DNA of 64,000 bases from Cladopsammia gracilis (taxonomy: Eukaryota > Cnidaria > Anthozoa > Scleractinia > Dendrophylliidae), in contig JAJGOT010000466.1 of the NCBI GenBank assembly GCA_022457155.1, positions 587,501 through 651,500 of the forward strand. Reading direction: 5' to 3'. Below are positions 24,701 through 33,652 of this stretch, one piece after another (position 1 is the stretch's first letter; the number at the start of each line of letters is the position of its first letter). A program made the position numbers and the translations under genes. Below the pieces are notes generated by a model. It saw only the letters and a program-made list of their open reading frames with translations. It searched no databases and was not told where the DNA came from.

Positions 24701-25861
24701 GAATTTTATTGCGTGTCACGTGACAAAACTATATTTCACGATTCTTGAAGTATTTTGCCACCTTGGTGATTCAACGCTCTCCCCATGATTTGAAAACGGA
24801 GAAGGCCCTGGGGCCGAGGTTGTTAAAGTTGGTGATACGACTGGTCCAAATGAGCATGAACGTAACTAATTATAACTTCAATCGATATACATGTATTTAC
24901 AATTTGCCATCGGCCATTAATAAGTTGGAAAACAAACAAACAAACCTACTGAGTGAAGGGGGAGGAGGTCTGGTGAAGAGACGGGAAAATGGAAACATTG
25001 CAATATTTTTTTTTTTTGGATCCTGTTAAATGTTGTTTTTTGTTTTATTTACATCATCGGAAGAAGAAAGGAAACGATTTAACGCTAGTAAGCAGTCGAG
25101 CATCATTGATATTTCTTGGTTAAAAAAAAGCCGAGTATTGGTATTTACGAATGAATCATTCACACTTGGTTATTCGTGTCATGGTTATGATTTGTAAAAC
25201 AGATAAAAGCCCCTAACAAGAGACAAACGATGTTGAAAAATTTCCGCAGAGTCACTTGCCCTCCACTTTTCTATTTTACTCAGTATAGTTCATATTCTGT
25301 ACATATCTCCCTAATCCCCTTTTTGGAATTTTACGTGCGTAGACTAACAAACTACCTGAAACATTGATAAGAGGATGGCGGTGGAACATAAAAAAGATTG
25401 AAAATACGTTTCTTCTGTTGCTGATAGGTTATATTTTGTAACCATTATGTCTCACATTGATGCTTGACTTTGTTAATTTAATTTTATTTATCAGAATGCC
25501 AAAATTATCAAAGCCTTAATAGTGAGACAGAAAGATGACGTATGGCCGAGTGAGTACCAAATGTGACAGTGGAATTGGTCCTGGCTGGTTCCGATTTGAA
25601 GGTTCAGCAGGTTCAAGAATGGCAACTTCCTGTCCACCCCTATACAAGTGTGATACAAATGCACCCGGCTGGATGAATGGTCGTCACCCCAAAGTGGCAG
25701 ACGGTCAGATCAGCAGGACGGCGTGTTTTCACTGGAATGGAAACTGCTGTGAATGGTCAAAAAACATCAAAGTTAGAAATTGTGGTTCATATTATGTGTA
25801 CTACCTTAGTGGTACACCTAGCAATAATCATTGTTGGCTCCGCTACTGTGGTAGTGACTAA
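6448..25861 (+). CDS. Secreted PAN-like/fibrinogen-like/EGF/D8C protein, whole gene (6 exons)
   Basis: Gene model from six exons: 6448-6769, 6870-7019, 7572-7694, 8751-8873, 23751-23885, 25495-25861. Every internal junction is phase 1 with GT-AG introns. The order is signal peptide, PAN/apple-like module, fibrinogen-type start, three calcium-binding EGF domains, then a D8C domain as in uromodulin, GP2 and OIT3-like proteins. The product should be a secreted or matrix adhesion/recognition protein; this is inferred from the domains. The fourth intron spans about 14.9 kb and is filled with nested transposons. Two cautions: exon 6 has a one-base frame conflict near 25528-25535, and further exons may hide in the long intron. 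A candidate polyadenylation signal lies at 25908-25913. Confidence 0.75.
6870..7019 (+). CDS. Exon 2: fibrinogen-like N-terminal piece
   Basis: Bounded by TTTCCAG at 6863-6869 and GTGAGT at 7020, 150 bp, phase 1 to 1. It encodes [12 protein letters not shown], a central KKYWF and [11 protein letters not shown], the start of a fibrinogen-related domain that in coral proteins often stands alone before EGF repeats. The C-terminal fibrinogen core is not seen, so this is a partial domain. Confidence 0.8.
7572..7694 (+). CDS. Exon 3: calcium-binding EGF domain 1
   Basis: 123 bp, phase 1 to 1, acceptor TTTAG and donor GTGAGG. It starts DVDEC and continues with [15 protein letters not shown] and GFSGDGK, the calcium-binding EGF signature with six cysteines and the Asn/aromatic pair. 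It is nearly identical to exon 4, with matching intron flanks, so the two arose by tandem exon duplication. Confidence 0.9.
8068..8505. mobile_element. MITE with AGGGGCTATGT inverted ends
   Basis: The left end reads AAGGGGCTATGTCGCGAGG and the right end TTGCAACATAGCCCCTT, an inverted pair bounding about 440 bp. The same ends bound 20688-21538, so this is a family. It sits between EGF exons 3 and 4 and has no coding capacity. Confidence 0.75.
8576..8597 (+). repeat. Poly-C tract (22 C)
   Basis: Uninterrupted run of 22 cytosines inside the intron before EGF exon 4, followed by a short CT dinucleotide run at about 8629-8642. Long C or G homopolymers recur in the window, mostly inside MITEs. Confidence 0.95.
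8751..8873 (+). CDS. Exon 4: calcium-binding EGF domain 2
   Basis: 123 bp, phase 1 to 1, acceptor TTTAG and donor GTGAAA. It encodes [13 protein letters not shown] and [15 protein letters not shown], the same domain as exon 3 with few changes. The upstream sequence (TTTGTCGGTTTTCTT) and downstream intron start (ATAGAACAAACTTTAAG) also match exon 3. Confidence 0.9.
8876..10040. other. Intron sequence with tRNA-like B-box fragments
   Basis: No exon supported. Two stretches carry a tRNA-type B box: GGGTTCGATTCTTG near 8950 and GCGTTCGATTCCCGCC near 9173, the second followed by an A/T tail. They may be remnants of tRNA-derived SINEs; no cloverleaf can be drawn. A segment beginning GGCCCGTTTACACTTACGA near 9358 resembles one end of a hAT-type MITE, but I could not place its other end. 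Confidence 0.35.
10040..10705. repeat. Dispersed repeat R1, full copy
   Basis: This block recurs in two separated halves: its left part matches 13085-13430 (shared GGATGGCAAGATTT, GCGTGATGCATCATGGAA, CTAGTTCCTTAAATAACTGC) and its right part matches 22246-22460 (shared TTTCCTTGAATGAAAATG, GATTTTCTGCTTCCGGAAGG). It therefore acts as the unbroken reference for a copy split by about 8.8 kb. No coding region. Confidence 0.8.
10706..11210. other. Intron sequence, nothing recognised
   Basis: About 500 bp of AT-rich sequence between repeat R1 and a piggyBac-like MITE. No exon, RNA gene or clear repeat seen. Confidence 0.4.
11211..12135. mobile_element. piggyBac-like non-autonomous element (TTAA ends)
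   Basis: The left end is TTAACCCTTTAACTGCCAA and the right end TTGGTAGTTAAAGGGTTAA, 19-bp inverted repeats with one mismatch, each starting with TTAA. A TTAA target site followed by CCCTTT is the hallmark of piggyBac elements. The 0.9-kb interior has no transposase, so this is a deletion derivative or MITE. Confidence 0.8.
12136..13084. other. Intron sequence, no gene
   Basis: No exon supported. It contains a short CCGGAAT-type tandem repeat at about 12308-12343 and otherwise looks like unique AT-rich intron. Confidence 0.4.
13085..13430. repeat. Dispersed repeat R1, left half
   Basis: Matches the left half of 10040-10705, starting in a poly-C run and ending at a CAAAATATTTTCG point. The matching right half resumes at about 22246, implying that roughly 8.8 kb of transposon sequence split this copy. 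Confidence 0.8.
13500..14014 (+). pseudogene. Penelope-like element copy A, N-terminal part
   Basis: Translation in shifting + frames gives [19 protein letters not shown], then [13 protein letters not shown] and [11 protein letters not shown] pieces, the N-terminal region that precedes the reverse transcriptase in coral Penelope-like elements; the start of copy B has the same motifs. Several stops and frame changes make it dead. It breaks off at 14014, and the logical continuation ([17 protein letters not shown]) is found at about 19260. Confidence 0.7.
14110..14187 (+). repeat. 7-bp tandem array, left
   Basis: About eleven copies of GGAGTGC. The inverted counterpart is at 16770-16878. Both belong to the subterminal part of the long-TIR element. 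Confidence 0.95.
14640..16390 (+). pseudogene. Penelope-like element copy B, reverse transcriptase
   Basis: Broken frames along this stretch encode a Penelope-type reverse transcriptase. The 178-aa frame at 15194-15730 holds [28 protein letters not shown] and the catalytic motif [12 protein letters not shown]. The [10 protein letters not shown] motif (second catalytic aspartates) is near 15786-15815 in another frame, and [12 protein letters not shown] and SLKDILVRA follow to about 16385. Frameshifts, stops and a lost C-terminus make it inactive. No GIY-YIG endonuclease can be recognised. Confidence 0.85.
16770..16878 (-). repeat. 7-bp tandem array, right
   Basis: About fifteen copies of CACTCCG, the reverse complement of the array at 14110-14187. 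The 65-aa minus-strand frame here that reads RSAECGV repeatedly is a by-product of the array. Confidence 0.95.
18259..18666. mobile_element. G-rich-ended MITE
   Basis: The left end is CCCCGGGGAGGGGG with a long G run then TTACTCCC; the right end is GAGTACCCCCCGGGGTG. Further in, GGAGATGCTCCGC pairs with GCGGAGCATCCCC. A related element is at 29956-30491. It has no coding capacity. Confidence 0.7.
19089..19240 (+). repeat. 15-16 bp tandem array
   Basis: About ten copies of GTTCACTGTGTGGCG and close variants. It opens long frames on both strands ([10 protein letters not shown] and [10 protein letters not shown]), which are artefacts of the repeat and not genes. Confidence 0.9.
19250..20640 (+). 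pseudogene. Penelope-like element copy A, reverse transcriptase
   Basis: From [17 protein letters not shown] at about 19260 the frame runs through [28 protein letters not shown] and [12 protein letters not shown] (first catalytic motif), stopping at 19820. A second frame from 19898 carries [24 protein letters not shown] (catalytic Asp-Asp motif near 20010-20040), VYKGERF and [12 protein letters not shown]. Remnants of the C-terminal region ([11 protein letters not shown]) end near 20630, after which a MITE at 20688 cuts in. Stops and frameshifts make it inactive. It is related to copy B but clearly diverged. Confidence 0.85.
20688..21538. mobile_element. MITE with AAGGGG-TATGTCGCGA ends
   Basis: The left end is AAAGGGGATATGTCGCGAG and the right end TTCGCAACATAGCCCCT; same family as 8068-8505. 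It truncates the 3' tail of Penelope copy A. No coding region. Confidence 0.7.
22246..22465. repeat. Dispersed repeat R1, right half
   Basis: Matches the right part of 10040-10705, beginning near ATGAAACTCATATTTCC and running through the GCTTCCGGAAGG block to ATACCCAGCAGCCACTTA. It completes the R1 copy whose left half ends at 13430. Confidence 0.8.
22466..23750. other. Intron 4, right part; no gene
   Basis: Holds a diverged inverted copy (about 22630-22790) of the repeat at 4560-4790, recognisable by ATTGCCCGAGAAACTGATTTGG and by GTCTTGTTTTGTTTACATAA. The 60-80 aa open frames here show no domain. A pyrimidine-rich acceptor ends the intron. Confidence 0.45.
23751..23885 (+). CDS. Exon 5: calcium-binding EGF domain 3
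   Basis: 135 bp, phase 1 to 1, acceptor CCCCAG and donor GTAAAC. It encodes [26 protein letters not shown] and IGSGKNC. It is a bona fide calcium-binding EGF domain but clearly different from the two duplicated ones. The phase match with exon 4 across about 15 kb supports one gene. Confidence 0.85.
23886..25494. other. Intron 5; short tandem repeat inside
   Basis: No further exon found. A roughly 58-bp unit containing GATGAAATGTCTACGTTTCG is repeated three times at about 24490-24655. The intron ends in a long T-rich tract and TTATCAG. Confidence 0.5.
25495..25861 (+). CDS. Exon 6: D8C (uromodulin/OIT3-type) domain and stop
   Basis: From the acceptor, phase 1 gives [14 protein letters not shown], the expected start of a D8C domain, but a stop follows. 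One base out of frame, from about 25532, the domain continues as [59 protein letters not shown] and CWLRYCG to the stop at 25859-25861. D8C is the eight-cysteine domain beside EGF and ZP modules in uromodulin and GP2. The one-base conflict is a sequence error, an inactivating deletion, or use of a weaker acceptor at 25526, which would keep frame but drop the first cysteine. Confidence 0.75.
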
Positions 25862-25907
25862 ACACAAGGTACAATGTATTCAGTATTCCTCACTTTTAAT
25901 CATTATT

Positions 25908-25913
25908 AATAAA
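25908..25913 (+). terminator. Candidate polyadenylation signal
   Basis: AATAAA 46 bp after the stop of the D8C exon. Position and sequence fit a eukaryotic poly(A) signal for this gene. Confidence 0.55.
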
Positions 25914-25972
25914 CAGTCTAACAGTAAGAACACTCATATCCTAAAATATCGCATTTACTGCAACACATTCAC

Positions 25973-26215
25973 CCGGGTTAGTTGAGGGAGGGGGGGGAGC
26001 TCCCATATAAAATACCCGGGGTGATCGTCGGAAAAATTGAAAGAAACCACTGAAATGTACTTGAAAGCCCGGAGGGGAGGAAGGGGAGCTTCCATATACA
26101 ACAAACCCCTTAAAGGTACCAGAAAGCCCGGGGGGAGAGGGGGGGGGGGAGCTCCCATATAAAATACCCGAGGTGATCGTCGGAAAATTTGAAAGAAACC
26201 ACTGAAATGTACCAG
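25973..26215. repeat. G-rich direct repeats
   Basis: Three partial copies of a unit with a G run, GAGCTCCCATATAAAATACCCG, GGTGATCGTCGGAAAA and GAAAGAAACCACTGAAATGTAC. Related to the G-rich MITE family. No coding region. Confidence 0.65.
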
Positions 26216-26361
26216 AAGCTGGATTTGTGGGAAAGGCTCACACAGGCACCTTAATGTTTACTCCCAAGAGGTATCAATTATTTCTGAATAATATTGTTCT
26301 GTTTTAATACTTTAAAATGTACCACAGATTAACTCTGACAGTGATCATTTTCGTCTCAAAC

Positions 26362-27984
26362 ACTCTTAGTGATACCAAACCACAAATCTTAACCCCTAAC
26401 AGGTTTATCTATTCTCTTAGTGATACCAAACCACAAATCTTAACCCCTAACAGGTTTATCTATTCTCTTAGTGATACCAAACCACAAATCTTAACCCTTA
26501 ACAGGTTTATCTATTCTCTTAGTGGTACCAAACCACAAATCTTAACCCCCAACAGGTTTATTTATTCTCTTAGAGGTACCAACCACAAATACAGTAACCC
26601 GTAACATGTTTATCTATTCTCTTAGTGATACCAAACCACAAATCTTAACCCCTAACAGGTTTATCTATTCTCTTAGTGATACCAACCACAAATCCAGTAA
26701 CCCTTAACAGGTTTATCTATTCTCTTAGTGATACCAACCACAAATCCATTAACCCTTAACAGGTTTATCTATTCTCTTAGTGGTACCAAACCACAAATCC
26801 AGTAACCCCTAACAGGTTTATCTATTCTCTTAGTGATACCAAACCACAAATCTTAACCCTTAACAGGTTTATCTATTCTCTTAGTGGTACCAAACCACAA
26901 ATCTTAACCCCCAACAGGTTTATTTATTCTCTTAGAGATACCAACCACAAATACAGTAACCCGTAACATGTTTATCTATTCTCTTAGTGATACCAAACCA
27001 CAAATCTTAACCCCTAACAGGTTTATCTATTCTCTTAGTGATACCAACCACAAATCCAGTAACCCTTAACAGGTTTATCTATTCTCTTAGTGATACCAAC
27101 CACAAATCCATTAACCCTTAACAGGTTTATCTATTCTCTTAGTGGTACCAAACCACAAATCCAGTAACCCCCAACAGGTTTATCTATTCTCTTAGTGATA
27201 CCAAACCACAAATCTTAACCCTTAACAGGTTTATCTATTCTCTTTATTCTCTTAGTGGTACCAAACCACAAATCTTAACCCCTAACAGGTTTATCTATTC
27301 TCTTAGTGGTACCAAACCACAAATCTTAACCCCAAACAGGTTTATCTATTCTCTTAGTGATACCAAACCACAAATCTTAACCCTTAACAGGTTTATCTAT
27401 TCTCTTAGTGGTACCAAACCACAAATCTTAACCCTTAACAGGTTTATCTATTCTCTTAGTGATACCAAACCACAAATCTTAACCCCTAACAGGTTTATCT
27501 ATTCTCTTAGTGATACCAAACCACAAATCTTAACCCCCAACAGGTTTATCTATTCTCTTAGTGATACCAAACCACAAATCTTAACCCCCTAACAGGTTTA
27601 TCTATTCTCTTAGTGATACCAAACCACAAATCTTAACCCCTAACAGGTTTATCTATTCTCTTAGTGGTACCAAACCACAAATCTTAACCCCTAACAGGTT
27701 TATCTATTCTCTTAGTGGTACCAAACCACAAATCTTAACCCCTAACAGGTTTATCTATTCTCTTAGTGGTACCAAACCACAAATCTTAACCCCTAACAGG
27801 TTTATCTATTCTCTTAGTGATACCAAACCACAAATCTTAACCCTTAAAAGGTTTATCTATTCTCTTAGTGGTACCGAACGACAAATCTTAACCCCTAACA
27901 GGTTTATCTATTCTCTTAGTGGTACCAAACCACAAATCTTAACCTCTAACAGGTTTATCTATTCTCTTAGTGGTACCAAACCAC
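26362..27984. repeat. 51-bp satellite array with higher-order repeat
   Basis: About 32 copies of a 51-bp unit containing CTCTTAGTGATACCAAACCA, CAAATCTTAACCCCTAACAG and GTTTATCTATT. Variants differ by GGTACC versus GATACC and by an AATCCAGTAACC form a few bases shorter. A seven-unit block of 362 bp at 26461 is repeated almost exactly from 26823, a higher-order repeat. As 51 is divisible by 3, the left end opens a frame with a 17-residue repeat (SLSDTKPQILTPNRFIY), which I regard as incidental. Confidence 0.95.
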
Positions 27985-28696
27985 ACCGTGTACCTTCGGG
28001 GGTGTCTCCAGTATAACAGCTCTAGCGTCTTGAGATTACACTTAATATACCTAAACCCAAATATCAAATTATAGCTTATAGAGCTGGCTATCTAAATATG
28101 GAAACCATTTGGTAATAAAATGAATTGTCGAATTTTTTATGACGTCTTAATTCGAACGTCCGAATCAGCTTTAAAACGCTATAACTCAAAGCGATTATTG
28201 TATTTTGCTAATTTGATTTGTTCTCGAATTTCCGGACACGAAGCGCTAAAAAACGTGTCGGCGATTTCCCATATATTCAATTGCGATGAAAATTTACAAA
28301 ATATTTTCGAAAAAGGGAGAAAAAAATTGGAGTGATCGCACGGAAATGGCTCTTGACGAAAAAGTTTTCGGAAATAAGAAATTCGCCGACACCTTTTTGT
28401 TGACTATATGTTAGCCTAGCTTCTGTCCAAATTTGAGGAAAATCGAACAAATTCCTTTGAGTTGTAGCTCTTTAAAGTGTCCCCTACAAGCGAAAAATTA
28501 ACTTTGAGAAAACAGCGCTTAGAAAAACATATCGCTTCATAAACAAACCTCGCCCACAAAAGTTATACCGTTATTTCTCCGTCAATTTTCACTGTTTTTC
28601 TATAATACTTTTTTTTGGATGAAAGTTCATTCTGTAAACTTTACTTTGACGCCAAAAAAAATTTCAATAAATTTTCGATCTGAAGGTACCCCGTAA
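27984..28696. mobile_element. MITE family M1, copy 1
   Basis: Starts GTGTACCTTCGGGGGTGTCT and ends GAAGGTACCCCGTAACC. It is nearly identical along about 710 bp to 32695-33409. Its left end abuts the 51-bp satellite directly without a visible TTAA, so the flank may have been rearranged. The 71-aa frame inside has a diverged partner in copy 2 but no domain. Confidence 0.8.
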
Positions 28697-29955
28697 CCTG
28701 AATAAATTAAAAGGAATCGGTTAATAGAACCACTCAAATCTCTAGCGATGCACGCTTATTTTTCATGACATGATATTTATAGTTCCGGCAAATACATTTG
28801 AAAGCCTGGCTACTGAGAAATAGCTGAAATTCATAATCAAAACAGTGGAGTGATCTCGACTTAATATTCTCAGCAGCAGACCAAAACAAATTGATCCGTG
28901 TAGAAACTGAAGCAGCGGAGACAAATAAAATTCATATTACGCTCTGTAAATCTTAGCGGTTTTACCCAGTGGCTTTCATACTCGCAGTTTTCATAAATTT
29001 AAAAAAAAAAACCGTCTCTTTCCTCGACTTCCCAAGGACTAGGAAACATCCATGGGAATCATCGTGCAAAAAGTAAAGTGAGCGCTAACTTGTACACAGA
29101 GAAGTGTTTTTTGTTTTTCATTTCAATTGACCAAGCTTTCTAAGGACCCTTTTTGGGATCAAACAAATACCCTCATATTGCAGTAAGCATGGAATTTTCC
29201 CGTAGTACATATGAATAGCACGGTAATTATAACAATTAACTCTGGTCTCGTAAAACTGAGATTGCTTGAAAGGTACATGTTTTAATCCCGTCGTTTGACA
29301 AAAACTTTGTCGGACAACATGCCTTTGGTAATCGGGGGAATACTGAATACTTATTGTAACTGTGTGTTATTCGAAAAAAAAAAAACATAGAGTTTATAAT
29401 ATAAGGGCTATACAATGTAATCAGATACTTAGTTTCCTTTGAGTCTTAGCTAGGTATACATAGAAGGTAAGGTAAGGTACAAGTAACATTTCTTTTGACC
29501 AACATAGTTACAAGATTTTTTTGACCACACAAAAATGATCAACGTAATCATTTTTGTCAAATTATTATGACACAAAGTCTGAGAGGACATTTTGCCTGTG
29601 CCTACTATACGACCGAGCTTAAGTGGATTCCTGCAGTGCCTATTTCCCCGGGCATCCTCAGGTTTCAATTTTCGGGAGTCGGTTATTAGCCCTACCCCCA
29701 CTTTACCACGGGGGAATTTGAAATCCTGGTGTTTTCGGCCTCATAAAATACTGGCTTCATTTCCTGTGATGAGTTACTCAACAAAGATAAATTTACAGGG
29801 ATCTGTTACTAGAGAGATACTCAGAAGTGGGGAAACACTGCTCTGGTACTCACTACTCTACCTTCAACTAATGAATGATTTGATGTGCCAGGATTAGGAG
29901 AATTGCCATTCTGTTCTTTGATCCAGTACCACAGGGTCATTTAAACAGCTTGATT
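28697..29955. other. Intergenic, nothing recognised
   Basis: No gene, tandem array or clean inverted repeat seen. Open frames of 80-100 aa on both strands near 29450-29900 have no domain. Confidence 0.4.
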
Positions 29956-30491
29956 AAGTCATGTGAGGGGGGGGGGGGGGGGGGGGGGGTAGGGGCAGCG
30001 GGCGACTCCCGTATGAATGGTACGGGGATGCCCGTCGTCTCGTTTAGGACGGAAAATTATCATCAAAATGATCGTTTAGGGTGACACGAGAAGAATAACC
30101 AAAGATTAATGACAATGCTTTTAAGTCCATTAATGGATAAATCAGAATCATTTCGAGAAAATATTTTTCCACATTGTTTGATTGGTCCTTGCAGTGGTCT
30201 GTTGCTTATCACTGTTTGTATTTGATCAAATGTGGCGCAATAGATCGTTCACGGTATCTGCAGTTTAGTTGATTTATTAATGGATAATTGATTTATTATT
30301 CGATGACCAAGTCTTTATCGTCATAAAGTCGCTATAACTCTTGTTGGTCTGTATTTTTTTAATGGCATCTTTAAGTAGTCATGATCATAAAAAGTTTAAG
30401 CCACGCCCAGATTGGTGTCCTTTGGGGGTTTAATTCAAAATTTCAGACCAGCATCCCGTACATTTCATATGATAGTCCCCACCCCCCGGGA
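29956..30491. mobile_element. G-rich-ended MITE with poly-G tract
   Basis: A G run of more than 20 bases begins near 29966. The left GGTACGGGGATGCCCGTCG and right CAGCATCCCGTACATTTC are inverted, as are the outer TTAAGTCATGTGAGGGG and CCCCCCGGGACTTAG. Related to 18259-18666. Confidence 0.65.
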
Positions 30492-31867
30492 CTTAGCCCT
30501 GATGTGCGGGGATTGACCCCGAAGGAGGGCATTGGCACTGCAGGAATTAACTGATACATAATCCTGGATTAACGTCAATCGGCTTTTAAACAACACTGGG
30601 CCCTGGTCAACATTGAGTTAAATATATCTTTGAAACTTTGAGTTAATGATTGGGCATAAACAACTACAAGAAATAGTTTAGGGACGTTTAATATGAATTG
30701 AGACCAAAGCTTTCTTATATCCTGTCAAGTCATCGGTAGTGGATGATCGGCCAAGGTGGTTTATGTTTTTCAAGTTGTTTAATGTAAACTAGAATCTTTA
30801 TTAATTTGTTGTATTGCTGAAGAGTGGGTTATATACAATAGTTTATTATGCGAACAATACATGTTGTGAAAGACTCAAAGAATAGAATGTAAACTAAGGT
30901 TATAAGTTAAAGGTAGTGATAATAAAGGGACAAAAAAGAACAGTATGACTTATTGGAATTACTGTCAGTGTAAATGCGCTCCGCTTAATATGTTATGCAA
31001 TCTACAACAAGACTCCGTAGTTCCAGTAAGCACATGCTCATTTATAAATAACATAAATTAGCATACATTAGCATAACTCTCATAACAGATTATAAGTCCT
31101 CACCGTTCATGGATTATAAGTCTCAGTAAAGTACTTGTCAAAAAGTTGCAGCCTTTTGACGGTGAGCTTAACAGCCACGATTACTTGATACAAATAAATA
31201 GGATGAAAGATATCGAAACACGCCAACATTCCCATAAGTCAGTAACAGTGTTGATGTCCACAGAACTGTAGGAACATTCGCAAGCATATTTTTTCGTTGA
31301 ATATACATTGAACCGAGGGAAGTAGAAGAGGTAAGGTAAGAGGATTGAAATGACAAACACATTTTTATTTACCACCAAACTACGGTAGACAGCCGCTATC
31401 TCGAACCCCGGGTATCCCGAATTTCTTCCCATCTCCAACCCCTATCTTGGTTTTCAGCTATATCAAGCCCCCAGTGTCTCGAAACCCTGCTATATCCAAT
31501 CCCGCCTATCTCGAGACTCCGCTACCTAGAACCCGGCTAATATGCCCTTTGATTTGCTTCCTTTTTTCCGAATTTTGTATTTGCTAATTCAAATATTCCC
31601 ACACCTTCTGAACGTGTTGTTTGTACCAACAACGCCATCATCTGCTGAGTGTCGACAATGGTTAATATTAAAATTTTGATCAATCAATATACTCTGAATA
31701 ATCATTGATTCGTCGTAAAATTCACCTCTTTTTTTATTCATGTTTTGTAAATCCCCTTCCCATCCTCATCTCATCAATCTTATCTCTGGGCTTGCGTTGA
31801 ATGCTGTGCAGCTTTTGTGATACGCAGTTGCGACATAGAAATCAGAGGTATTAGCTGTGGGCAAGGT
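30492..31867. other. Intergenic; degenerate CTATCTCGAACCCC repeat
   Basis: No gene supported. At about 31390-31535 a degenerate unit of roughly 20 bp (CTATCTCGAACCCC and variants) recurs seven or so times. The rest is AT-rich with nothing recognised. Confidence 0.4.
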
Positions 31868-31990
31868 AGCTTCAACTAGCCTGCTCCAGGCGTTCAGATA
31901 GTGGGGAAAGCGTTCGCTCGCTTTTCTTCGCGCCTTTCCCAACTATTCGCGCTTTCCCTACTATCTGAACGCCTGGAACAGGCTAAGCTT
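31868..31990. mobile_element. Palindromic MITE (GCCTGTTCCAGGC type)
   Basis: Near-perfect hairpin: TAGCTTCAACTAGCCTGCTC, CAGGCGTTCAGATAGTGGGG and AAAGCG pair with CGCTTTCCCTACTATCTGAA, CGCCTGGAACAGGCTAAGCTT. A related arm (CACTATCTCGGAGGCTGGAA) lies at 35391-35485. Confidence 0.8.
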
Positions 31991-32517
31991 CAACTGAAGT
32001 CTAAAACAATATTGACGGTTAACGTAAAACAGCGCAAATTACCAGCCACATAAAACTAAAAAGCCTTCATCTGACAGTTTGTACTCAATTGAGACCTTGA
32101 CTTGATTTTCTCAACTGACTGGCCTATAAAAAGAATGGTTTGGGCTGCAAAATAATATTCTTAGGATTTTTTGAACACTGTCCCGCTGAACTGAAGAGCG
32201 AAAAGTTTCTGATTTAATTTCCATAGTGTTATATCGCCAAATGCCACTAATAAAAAGATTCTTTGGAGCAAAACAAAAGCAGTAGTTTGGAGAAAACGTG
32301 CAGGATTACAAGGATGGAAGTTGATAATAGTTCGGCACCGATTTTGATTTATAACATAGCTAGCAGAGCCACGCAATCAAATTCAGTATACGTAAGCGTA
32401 CTCAAAATCCCGATAGTGCACGCTGATAGCGTGAGCAAATCGCTTCGCCAGAATTTTTTTCTTTCGCGCGAGCGGCCATTGTTAGCGCGGAGAAAAATAT
32501 CCACCGGCTATGTTATA
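31991..32517. other. Intergenic, nothing recognised
   Basis: No gene or repeat recognised; the 111-aa plus-strand frame starting at 32263 runs into the palindrome that follows and has no domain. Confidence 0.4.
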
Positions 32518-33432
32518 AGACAATTGGTTCATGCTTTTAGCTGTGCACTATCGAGTTATGGAGCACGTGGGAAGTTTGGAGAGCACTCAAGAAGCTAGCG
32601 TTGCCCTCGGCTATCGCCTCGGGCAACTCTTACGCTTCTTTCGTGCTCTCCAAACTTCTCGTGTGCTCCATAACTCAATAGTGCACGCTTAAGTTTACAG
32701 TGTACCTTCGGGGGTGTCTCCAGTATAACAGCTCTAGCGTCTTAAGATTACACTTAATATACCTAAACCCAGATATCAAATTAAAGCTTATAGAGCTGGC
32801 TATCTAAATATGGAAACCATTTGGTAATAAAATGAATTGTCGAATTTTCTACGGCGTCTAAATTCGAACGTCCGAATCAGCTTTAAAACGCTATAACTCA
32901 AAGCGATTATTATATTTTGCTAAATTGATTTGTTCTCGGGTTTCCGGACACGAAGCGCTAGAAAAACGTGTCGGCGATTTTCCATATTCAATTGCAGTGA
33001 AAAGTTACAGAATATTTTCGAAAAGGGGAGAAAAAAAATTGGAATGATCGCACGGAAATGGCTCTTGACGAAAAAGTTTTCGGAATTAAGAAATTCGCCG
33101 ACAAGTTTTTGTTGATTATATGTTAGTCTAGCTTCTGTCCAAATTTAAGGAAAATCAAACAAATTTCCTTTGAGTTGTAGCTCTTTAAAGTTCCCCCAAC
33201 AAGCAAAAAATTAACTTTGAGAAAACGGCGCTTAAAAAAACATATCGCTTAATAAACAAACTCCGCCCACAAAAGTTACACCGTCATTTCTCCGTCAATT
33301 TTCACTATTTTTCGATACTTTTTTTTTGGATGAAAGTTCATTCTGTAAACTTTATTTTAACGCCAAAAAAAAAATTTCGATAAATTTTCGATCTGAAGGT
33401 ACACTGTAACCTTAAGCATGAACCAATTGTTA
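32518..33432. mobile_element. Palindromic MITE split by a second MITE
   Basis: The outer element has long inverted arms: ACAATTGGTTCATGCTTT at the left, TATGGAGCACGTGGGAAGTT, a centre near 32612, then CATAACTCAATAGTGCACGC. Its last part, AGCATGAACCAATTGTT, is found only after 33411. MITE M1 copy 2 separates the two. Removing it and one CTTAAG restores the arm. Confidence 0.8.
32695..33409. mobile_element. MITE family M1, copy 2 (TTAA target)
   Basis: 715 bp with inverted ends TTACAGTGTACCTTC and GAAGGTACACTGTAA, flanked on both sides by CTTAAG, which contains a duplicated TTAA. TTAA duplication is used by piggyBac and Kolobok families. It is near identical to 27984-28696. Confidence 0.85.
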
Positions 33433-33652
33433 ATTAGTGACAGGTGCGAATAAATCAAAGTTTCCATTCTGGTGGAATTTTTTTGTTTTTCAGTCGTTAT
33501 TTTGTCTTTTAAGTTCATATTTCTTTCCGTTCATCACTTTTGGCGATTCTTTAAGATAATAAAGCAAATTTGAAGCAAGCACCTGGCCATAATCATGAAC
33601 ACGATATTTCAGCCGGCCGACTGACTGTTCTTTACTCTGGCTCCAGTTCAGA
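33433..33652. other. Intergenic, nothing recognised
   Basis: Short unique AT-rich stretch between the split palindrome and the 55-bp array. Nothing recognised. Confidence 0.4.

Noticed and set aside
26317..26604. 95-aa frame with a 17-residue repeat
   Set aside because: The 51-bp satellite unit is divisible by three, so a frame stays open for a few units and then breaks; most of the array is not open.
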